Of a stretch of 47,831 bases of DNA, positions 1 to 6,569 are shown piece after piece. Where the stretch lies: assembly GCA_050288705.1 (NCBI GenBank), contig JBNKEI010000046.1:1-47831 (forward strand), in the 5' to 3' direction. Origin of the DNA: JBNKEI01 sp050288705 (GTDB lineage: Bacteria; Myxococcota; Myxococcia; Myxococcales; UBA5297). How positions within the stretch are numbered: position 1 is the stretch's first letter; the number at the start of each line of letters is the position of its first letter. A model generated the notes under the pieces. It was not told where the DNA came from. It did not search any database and saw nothing but the letters and a program-made list of their open reading frames with translations. Both the position numbers and the translations under genes were made by a program.

Positions 1-2189
1 AAATCCGCCTCGATGTCTTGCTTTTGTTTTTGAAAGCTCTGGTTTTTCTCTATATACGTGTTCCAGAACGGCTGCTCGATGGCAAAGTCAACTAGCGCGG
101 CGCTATTATGGGCGCTCTCGATTTTCAGCACGTGTGCTTTGGCGCGGTCGAGCGCAGCCCGGTTGACGCCCGAAATAGCGTTATGATTCATGGCGCTGGT
201 TTCGAAAGGCAGCTCCAGTTCTTTTTTTAATCCCACCCGGTAGGCCAGAAGAACTTCAATTTGATCGACCCCCCGCCGGGTGGCAATATCGCTGCGGGCA
301 AAAGCATCTAGTGTATTGAGGCGGAACACCCCCCTGAGCAGAGACGCCATCTGAGCTTGGCCGCCGCCGACCCGCAAAATCCTATGCGACTTGCAGGCTA
401 CCTCGATGTCGGAAAAAGTTATAGCCACCCGGTCGGAGCATGTTTGCAGGCCGTCTTGTGCCTGTAAATAACAATTGGTGCGCAGCTCAGCGCTATCAAC
501 CTCAGCCAACGTTCTGATAACGGCAGCAACTCGGTCCGCAAATCCCGGCCAAGATGCGTCCGCCGAGGCCATTGCGCCGGTCGTGCCATCCAGGCGATTA
601 AGGAGCTGACCGAAATAGTCGGCATTTTCGGCGCCTTGCAGATTATGCAGGTGCTCTGGACTGATATCGCTGCAATAATGCCTAATAGCGTTTTCAAAGC
701 TTCTTCCCCTGCTTCTGAGTGCCTGGGCGGAAGGAATTTCGAAAATGGAAAAATTAATCTGTGGTCCATCGGTTTGTTGGGTCAGTGCAGCTATTGTCTG
801 CTGAGATAAGGGATTTTGCTCAAGTCTTATTTCTGTTTCTTCAGACAACCGAAAGATACCCTGTGGCAGCGCGGTCAGTTGGTTGAACGACAAGTCTAGC
901 CTTCTAAGCCGAGAAAGGTTGCCCAAGGAATGGGGCAGCGCGGTCAGTTGGTTGTAGTTCAAGTTTAGGTGGCTAAGCCGAGTAAGGTTGCCGATGGAAT
1001 GGGGCAGCTCAGTTAGTTGGTTTCTCGTCAGGAATAGCGATCTAAGCTCAGTAAGGTTGCCCAAGGAGTTGGGCAGCGCGGTTAGTCGGTTGAGCGACAA
1101 GTGTAGCTCGCCAAGCCGAGTAAGGTTGCCGATGAAATCGGGCAGCACGGTTAGTCGGTTGCTCGACAATTCTAGCTCGTTAAGCCGAGTAAGGTTGCCG
1201 AAGGAATAGCGTAGCTCGGTCAGTTGGTTGTCCGACAATTTTAGCTTGCGAAGCCGAGTAAGGTTGCCAAAGGAATTGGGCAGCTCGGTCAGTTTGTTTC
1301 TCGACAAGTCTAGCTCGCTAAGCCGAGTAAGGTTGCCGAAGGAATGGGGTAGCTCGGTGAGTTGGTTGCCAAACAATTTTAGCTCATTAAGCCGAGTAAG
1401 GTTGCCGATGGAATCGGGTAGCTCGGTCAGTTGGTTGTACGACAATTTTAGCTCGTTAAGCCGAGTAAGGTTGCCGATGGAACGGGGCAGCTCGGTCAGT
1501 TGGTTGTCCAACAAGTCTAGCTCGCTAAGCCGAGCAAGGTTGCCGATGGAATCGGGCAGCGCGGTTAGTCGGTTGCCCAACAAGTTTAGCTTACTAAGCC
1601 GAGTAAGGTTGCCGATGGAATGGGGCAGCACGGTCAGTTGGTTGTACGATAATTTTAGCTCGTTAAGCCGAGTAAGGCTGCCGATGGAATCGGGTAGCTC
1701 GGTGAGTTGGTTGCCCGACAAATTTAGTTCGCTAAGCCAAGTAAGGTTACCGATTTCTTCTGGGAGGCTTTTCAACTTGAGACCGCCTAGATTAAGGACG
1801 GTGTCACGTTTTTGAAAACATTCGAGAATTTTATCTTTTACAATACATCTACGTTCATCGTCTTGGGTTATATTATTCTCCCAAATATTTAAGGCATGCT
1901 CCATTTGTGACAGACTAATTGGTTTTTGTGACCGACTAATCGGAAATAGGTTAGAGGAACCAAACATTCTATTTAACCCATGGCCAGCGTCCCCAATTTC
2001 CAGGTTTCCATTGTTTCGCCCACCTACGGTGTTACTAAACGTATCTCGATTTTGCGAACTACCATGACCACTTGTTGATTGGATGTTGGCATTAACGTTA
2101 CTTGGTCCAGGGGTTTCATTATTGCTCAGTCCTGAATTTTGCTGACTGTTAGATGTGCTCGCGAAATAATGTCGAATTCCATTAAACAT
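1..2189 (-). CDS. LRR-NEL type E3 ubiquitin ligase effector (IpaH/SspH-like), C-terminus off left edge
   Basis: The reading frame is open from ATG 2189 to the left edge (729 residues visible), with AGGAGA seven bases upstream of the ATG. Residues 1-95 are rich in Ser, Asn and Gly, like type III effector N-termini. Residues about 142-465 are leucine-rich repeats of 23 residues, typically LPDSIGNLTRLNELKLSYNQ. From about residue 490 the sequence matches the NEL (novel E3 ligase) domain: the TCSDRVAIT motif places the candidate catalytic Cys at 584 and the conserved Asp at 586, followed by IEVLLAYRVGLKKELELP, as in NEL C-terminal helices. In this family the Cys forms a thioester with ubiquitin inside host cells and the LRR binds the target. 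The last part of the domain lies outside the window. No secretion genes are visible nearby. Family assignment is by motif recognition; delivery into a eukaryotic host is inferred. Confidence 0.88.
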   Translation of the reverse strand, partial: MFNGIRHYFASTSNSQQNSGLSNNETPGPSNVNANIQSTSGHGSSQNRDTFSNTVGGRNNGNLEIGDAGHGLNRMFGSSNLFPISRSQKPISLSQMEHALNIWENNITQDDERRCIVKDKILECFQKRDTVLNLGGLKLKSLPEEIGNLTWLSELNLSGNQLTELPDSIGSLTRLNELKLSYNQLTVLPHSIGNLTRLSKLNLLGNRLTALPDSIGNLARLSELDLLDNQLTELPRSIGNLTRLNELKLSYNQLTELPDSIGNLTRLNELKLFGNQLTELPHSFGNLTRLSELDLSRNKLTELPNSFGNLTRLRKLKLSDNQLTELRYSFGNLTRLNELELSSNRLTVLPDFIGNLTRLGELHLSLNRLTALPNSLGNLTELRSLFLTRNQLTELPHSIGNLTRLSHLNLNYNQLTALPHSLGNLSRLRRLDLSFNQLTALPQGIFRLSEETEIRLEQNPLSQQTIAALTQQTDGPQINFSIFEIPSAQALRSRGRSFENAIRHYCSDISPEHLHNLQGAENADYFGQLLNRLDGTTGAMASADASWPGFADRVAAVIRTLAEVDSAELRTNCYLQAQDGLQTCSDRVAITFSDIEVACKSHRILRVGGGQAQMASLLRGVFRLNTLDAFARSDIATRRGVDQIEVLLAYRVGLKKELELPFETSAMNHNAISGVNRAALDRAKAHVLKIESAHNSAALVDFAIEQPFWNTYIEKNQSFQKQKQDIEAD
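830..1766 (-). repeat. 69-bp tandem repeats encoding leucine-rich repeats
   Basis: About 13 tandem units of 69 bp plus a divergent terminal unit lie inside the NEL effector gene. Each encodes one 23-residue LRR. Adjacent units share long stretches of identical DNA, for example the part encoding IGNLTRL, and most differences fall at the exposed positions after the LxL strand (SYN, FGN, SRN, SDN, LLG). The unit is in frame, so units can be gained or lost without breaking the gene. Long plus-strand open frames over this region are only the antisense of these repeats. Confidence 0.9.
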
Positions 2190-2304
2190 TTTGTCTCCTA
2201 GCCCTGGTTTAGCTCCCACATTGTAGCTTTTTCCGTTTTTTTTAACCATCAAATCTGTAAGCTCTGATTAGGCCCTTAGCTCACCACGTGCTATATCATT
2301 GAGG

Positions 2305-2472
2305 ATGATTGAGGAGAATATAAGGGAAAAGCCCTATAATACCCTGAGTTTGTTGGATTTTCAGAACCGTTTTCCGGACGAGGCGGCTTGCTGGGAATAC
2401 GGTTCAAAGATGAGATGGCAGGAAGGGTTTTGCTGCCCCAAGTGTACGTCAAAAAAGCGCCCTACGATATAG
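2305..2472 (+). pseudogene. IS1595-family transposase, N-terminal remnant (55 codons)
   Basis: A short frame starts at ATG 2305 and stops at TAG 2470-2472. The protein carries the N-terminal signature of IS1595-type transposases: LLDFQNRFPDEAACWEY, then KMRWQEGFCCPKC, the first CxxC of the zinc ribbon. The second Cys pair, the rest of the DNA-binding domain and the DDE catalytic core are missing, so it cannot transpose. It sits between the NEL effector gene and a broken gene on the opposite strand, and its truncated end runs into that gene. It is a scar of an insertion followed by deletion. Confidence 0.75.
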
Positions 2473-2947
2473 CGGATCTCTCCTGCTTGCTTTCTTTGCT
2501 GACCTGATGCAAGGTCCGTATGAGACAGAGCAGCTTTGACAATTTTAGGGATGATTGCTTCGAGTGCATCCTCTATGCTGTAAGGTGTTCCGTAAACTTC
2601 ATCTATTGAGCCTCCGTAAATTCTATTCAGATTATTTATCAAATTGTGCTTTTGTTCATTAAACCGATTTTCAATTTCTTTTCTTGATGTGGAATCGCCT
2701 CCTCTTGCTTGCATTTCACGAAAAAAATACGGATTCCTAAATCAATTTTAGTGCTGGAATTCAATGATTTTCCACGGCCAACCTTGGAAAGAACGACCGA
2801 ATCACGAAAGTCAGCATAATCCACAGCTACAGGTAGTTTTTTCGATTTAGCTGGCTTAACATCACCCAGCTCAAAACCATCTCGACTATTCACTTGAGAT
2901 ACATTTGAACTGGTTGCAGACTGGGGGGAGAATTTGATTGGACGCAT
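2473..2947 (-). pseudogene. Broken gene of unknown function: frameshifted and truncated by the IS1595 remnant
   Basis: A frame starts at ATG 2947 with a Ser/Asn-rich N-terminus (MRPIKFSPQSATSSNVSQVN) and runs about 80 codons to a T7 tract (A7 on the plus strand at 2720-2726). There it leaves the reading frame continued by MQARGGDSTSRKEIENRF. One extra T would join the two into a single protein reading IRIFFREMQARGG. The second part continues through NLNRIYGGSIDEVYG and EDALEAIIPKIVKAALSH until it meets the IS remnant near 2460, so the original C-terminus is gone. The N-terminal composition resembles that of the neighbouring effector, so this may have been another secreted protein, but I recognise no family. 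A sequencing error in the homopolymer could mimic the frameshift; it would not explain the lost 3' end. Confidence 0.55.
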
Positions 2948-3157
2948 GGTGCATTTTTCCGTTTTTATGCAGGGGGAACAGTGAAGCATCATTGTTTGAG
3001 TTTTTTGCTTGAAAACAGAGAACTTCTTCGCACGCAGAATAATACGGACGAAGTTCCGGTGCCAACCGCGAAAAGTACGAACTGATCAAGGATGGGGCAC
3101 AGGTTACCTTTCGCAATGCCGAGGACGAGCGAGTGCGTGAGTGGGGAGTACCAACGA

Positions 3158-4309
3158 ATGATTAAGCGGGCCAATGTTCTTATGGTGGGAGGGTCGGGTC
3201 GCAAGTGCGGCAAAACCGAATTTGTTTGCCAGGTGATTAAGCAGTTCGCCAAAAGTTATCCGGTAACTGCTGTCAAAATAACTGTGATTAGGGATGGGGG
3301 ATGCTGTCCACGTGGCGCGGAAAATAGCTGTGGAGCTTGTTTGATTTCTAACGATTTTGATTTGGCGGAGGAACCCGAGGGAACTACTAAGGTTAAGGGA
3401 ATTTCCGATACAGAGCGGATGAAGGCGGCCGGGGCTGAACATGTCTATTGGTTACGAATCAAGCTTCCTTTTCTGCGCCAGGGAATTTTGGAGCTGTTGG
3501 AAAAAATTCCTATTGATGTTCCGATTGTTATGGAGTCCAACTCTGCCAGGCTCGAGTTAGAACCGGGATTGTTTATCGTTTTCGGTGAAGAAGGTTCAAC
3601 GGCTATTAAGCCAAGTTGCCAAAGCGTTCTTTGTTACGCCGATGCCATATTTATCTCTACTGGAAATCGGGTAAGCGCAAAGAGCATCGCGCCAAATCGC
3701 CTTTTGTATAAAAAAGGAACTTGGTTTTTGCACGAGGAAGCTGGAGGCATTGTCCTGGCCGGGGGCAAAAGTAGTCGAATGGAGTGCGATAAAAGCCTGC
3801 TTAAAATTGGCGAAAGCCCCATGATTTCAGTTATTTGCGAACAATTACAAAAAATATTTCCCAACATAATTATTGGTTGTAATAATCCAAACAAATATCA
3901 GTTTTTGAATCTATCAATTGTGCCTGATCGTAATCCAGATATGGGCCCGCTCATGGGCTTGGTAAGTTGTCTATATTGCTCTGCTTACCAACGGAATTTT
4001 GTTATGGGGTGCGATATCCCTTTAATTCACGCTCCTTTTGTTCGCCAAATGATGGAGATTGCGCATGATGTGGATATTGTAATGCCAATAAACCGTGATG
4101 GTAAATATGAGCCCCTTTTTGCGATTTATTGCAAAAGTGTCATTCCAGTGGCTGAAAAGATACTAGTACACGGGGGAGGTAGATTAATCGAGCTTTTGAA
4201 GCATGTAAAAGTGCATCTAGCTGAATTACCCTCTGGAGATTGGTACTATAATCTTAATATGCCCTTGGACTATCAGAAATTTTGCGCTTGGCGAAATGGG
4301 GCAGCCTAG
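3158..4309 (+). CDS. mobA: Molybdopterin-guanine dinucleotide biosynthesis MobB/MobA-like fusion
   Basis: This 383-residue protein joins two domains. The N-terminal part (about 1-190) has a P-loop-like start, VLMVGGSGRKCGKTEF, as in MobB-type GTP-binding proteins, and a Cys-rich segment (GGCCPRGAENSCGAC) that may hold a metal. The C-terminal part (about 196-383) is a MobA guanylyltransferase: LAGGKSSRMECDKSLLKIG is the nucleotide-binding signature and VMGCDIPL contains the expected metal-binding Asp. MobA transfers GMP to molybdopterin to make the bis-MGD cofactor. ATG 3158 is chosen because GGGGAG precedes it at good spacing; an in-frame start at 3092 would add 22 residues of poor quality. 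It is convergent with the next gene, 9 bp away. The domain assignment is sound; whether the N-terminal part is a true MobB is less sure. Confidence 0.82.
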   Translation: MIKRANVLMVGGSGRKCGKTEFVCQVIKQFAKSYPVTAVKITVIRDGGCCPRGAENSCGACLISNDFDLAEEPEGTTKVKGISDTERMKAAGAEHVYWLRIKLPFLRQGILELLEKIPIDVPIVMESNSARLELEPGLFIVFGEEGSTAIKPSCQSVLCYADAIFISTGNRVSAKSIAPNRLLYKKGTWFLHEEAGGIVLAGGKSSRMECDKSLLKIGESPMISVICEQLQKIFPNIIIGCNNPNKYQFLNLSIVPDRNPDMGPLMGLVSCLYCSAYQRNFVMGCDIPLIHAPFVRQMMEIAHDVDIVMPINRDGKYEPLFAIYCKSVIPVAEKILVHGGGRLIELLKHVKVHLAELPSGDWYYNLNMPLDYQKFCAWRNGAA

Positions 4310-4318
4310 ATGGGTTGC

Positions 4319-6415
4319 TTATTTTTTGGCAACTCCTAAGAGGCGTAGCTCGTGTAAAGCTTCTACGCAATTGGCATTACACTGAAGGGCTTTTTCGAAT
4401 TGTTTTTCAGCACGGTCTGGTCGGCCCATTGATTTGTAAATATATGCCAGGAACAGATAACTTTTATCTACTAGAGGATTAAGGCGAATGCCATTCTCAA
4501 TGTGCTCTATGGCGCTTTGGGCGTGAATCTTAGGATTACTTTGGAATAGGCTCCATCCCCAATAAGAATGGAATTCACCTTCTTCAGCGTACAAAGCCAC
4601 TGCTTCTTGAAATGCTTTAGCTGCGTCTTGATATTTTCGTTTTCGCAGCAATTCTTCTCCCTTTTGGAATCTTCCTTCGGCGGCCAAAATTTTGGAAATT
4701 TCATTGTTTGGCCCCTGGGAAACTCCCTGGGCCAAATCGGATAGATACGCCTGGCGCTCAGCATCGTCTATCAAAGTGTCACGCGCCAAACTAATAGTTT
4801 CAAAAATCTCTAATACCAATTTGCTTACTTCTGCTGAGCGAGATTTGCAATATTGATCGGGATGATACTTTCTGGTGAGTCGTAGATAAGCCTGTTCAAT
4901 TTCTTGTTTGGAAGCTTCGGAACTAACGCCCAGAATCTGAAAGTAATCTTTCTTTTTTAGAGAGGAGGCAATAGCAGCCAAGTTTTCTCTTTCATCTTTT
5001 TCGCTAAAATCTGGAATTTCTGCAAGAACAGTTGAATCTAGTGAATGGTATGGTAGTTTTTTGGTAGCTTGATTTTTGCTTTCTTGAATCTGCCGGGGTT
5101 TTTCAGCTAAGCCGCTTTTATCATTAGATAATACTGCTTTTACAAATTGAGATTTTACCGATCCTTTGGCTGCTTCTTTTTTGAGTTCAATCATCTGAGA
5201 GCAGCGCATAGCATATATAAAACGCAGGGTAGCTAGCGGAGAAATAATCCTCATAGCTATCAGAGTTCCTACGGTCTTAAAACCATCAATTGCTAATAAT
5301 AGGGAATCCTCTTCCTCGTCAAGACCAGCATCTTGGAAACGAAGAAGTGGAAACCGAGCTGGGTGAACATAAAGCGATTCCACTTCTATTCCTGGATCTC
5401 CCAATGCTGCACGCACCCTTTGCTCCGAATAATGACGCTTAATCCCCTCATAAATGATCTGTGAAGCAGTCAAATCAAGGCTAATGATTTCATTGGGAGT
5501 TTCTGCGTGAGGATTAAATCTATATTCGCCATGGGTCCAACCGAATATATCTAACAGTTTTGTTTGAAGCTGAATGGATAACGCATAAGTTAAATTATTA
5601 GGATTAATGCATCCTAATTCAATAAGTACGGTGCCTTGTTGCCGTCCGGATTGTTTCATTAGGCGCAGGCTTTCTTCGCAATCGTTTTCGGTAATCATTT
5701 TTTCTCGAACCATAATCTTCCCTAGACATTCAGAAAGTAAGTTCGATTTAACCGAGAAAGGTCTGCCGTTTTTGAAGTAAACAATTTTTTTAATTTTTTC
5801 CCGCCTTAAAAGCAAGGCGCCAGTAGCTCGCCACCTAAATATATCGGCAAGAATTTCTGGGAATGGCTTGGAGGCAAGGTCGCCATGAATGGTCTCAATA
5901 GCGCTATTACGCGCAGTTTTTTCTACCGTGTCTGCTTCTTGATGCGCTTGATCATCGGCAAAAGGCTCCGATGGTTTCTGATCCAGCAGAGCCCTTCTCT
6001 GTTGCTCCTCTTCTTTAAGAGGATATGAAGGCCCTAAAATTTGCTTGAGGGTATTTTTAAGTCCAGCCAAATTTAATGGCTTTTCTAAAAAATCTGCTAT
6101 TCCATAGGTTTCTTTGGTTTCTTCCTTGTGAGGAAAAGAAGGGTAAACTCCCGACATGAAAATAATCGGAACTTTACTGCCTTCGGGAAGAAGGCGAATT
6201 CGGCGAGCTACTTCGAAACCATGAAGAGATGGCAATAAAAGATCTAGCAGCACTACATCGATGCGCTTTTCTTCGAAAGTGCGTAGCGCCCATTCGCCAT
6301 CTTTTTCTAAAAAAATCGAAAACCCCTCTTTGGATAAAGAATCAGCCAGCATTCGTTGGATGGAACGATCGTCATCGACAATGAGTACGGCAGGTTTGGG
6401 GCGATTAAGGTCCAT
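4319..6415 (-). CDS. Response regulator with DUF4388, J-domain and TPR region
   Basis: This 698-residue cytosolic signalling protein contains a receiver domain (1-128; VLIVDDD, phospho-acceptor Asp58 in VVLLDLL, Lys in FLEKP), then a DUF4388/PatA-type region (about 175-330), a J domain (about 488-560; DYFQILGVSSEASKQEIEQAY with an intact HPD at 518-520), and TPR-like helices (about 575-690). Phosphorylation of the receiver probably controls recruitment of an Hsp70 or an assembly role of the TPR part, as proposed for similar deltaproteobacterial proteins; that role is inferred. No cognate kinase is adjacent. It is divergent from the SNF2 helicase gene with a 154-bp shared upstream region. There are no signal peptide or membrane segments. 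Confidence 0.85.
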   Translation of the reverse strand: MDLNRPKPAVLIVDDDRSIQRMLADSLSKEGFSIFLEKDGEWALRTFEEKRIDVVLLDLLLPSLHGFEVARRIRLLPEGSKVPIIFMSGVYPSFPHKEETKETYGIADFLEKPLNLAGLKNTLKQILGPSYPLKEEEQQRRALLDQKPSEPFADDQAHQEADTVEKTARNSAIETIHGDLASKPFPEILADIFRWRATGALLLRREKIKKIVYFKNGRPFSVKSNLLSECLGKIMVREKMITENDCEESLRLMKQSGRQQGTVLIELGCINPNNLTYALSIQLQTKLLDIFGWTHGEYRFNPHAETPNEIISLDLTASQIIYEGIKRHYSEQRVRAALGDPGIEVESLYVHPARFPLLRFQDAGLDEEEDSLLLAIDGFKTVGTLIAMRIISPLATLRFIYAMRCSQMIELKKEAAKGSVKSQFVKAVLSNDKSGLAEKPRQIQESKNQATKKLPYHSLDSTVLAEIPDFSEKDERENLAAIASSLKKKDYFQILGVSSEASKQEIEQAYLRLTRKYHPDQYCKSRSAEVSKLVLEIFETISLARDTLIDDAERQAYLSDLAQGVSQGPNNEISKILAAEGRFQKGEELLRKRKYQDAAKAFQEAVALYAEEGEFHSYWGWSLFQSNPKIHAQSAIEHIENGIRLNPLVDKSYLFLAYIYKSMGRPDRAEKQFEKALQCNANCVEALHELRLLGVAKK

Positions 6416-6504
6416 GAGCTACCCTTGTGAGAAACAAACTCTTATAAAAATAGCGCGATTGCTAGATGAGGTCACCTATAACCATGCACGAAACGGTTGA
6501 ATCA

Positions 6505-6528
6505 GGCGATCGAAGTGCTAGCATCGCC
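6505..6528. promoter_or_regulatory. Inverted repeat in divergent intergenic region
   Basis: GGCGAT (6505-6510) and ATCGCC (6523-6528) form perfect 6-bp arms around a 12-bp spacer, between the divergent response-regulator and SNF2-helicase genes. It could be a regulator operator or a small RNA hairpin. No clear -35/-10 pair was identified, so function is unproven. Confidence 0.3.
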
Positions 6529-6569
6529 CGCTTCGCATTTTACAGAAAGCTTATTCGGAAGGAGTATCG

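Noticed and set aside
988..1815. Long plus-strand frames with repeated RVRLPKE/SSVSWL patterns
   Set aside because: They are the antisense of the LRR repeats; the minus-strand frame reads canonical LPxSIGNLTRL units and a NEL domain.
2886..3252. Overlapping minus-strand frames before mobA
   Set aside because: No family resemblance, mutual overlap and overlap with the mobA start; treated as chance frames.
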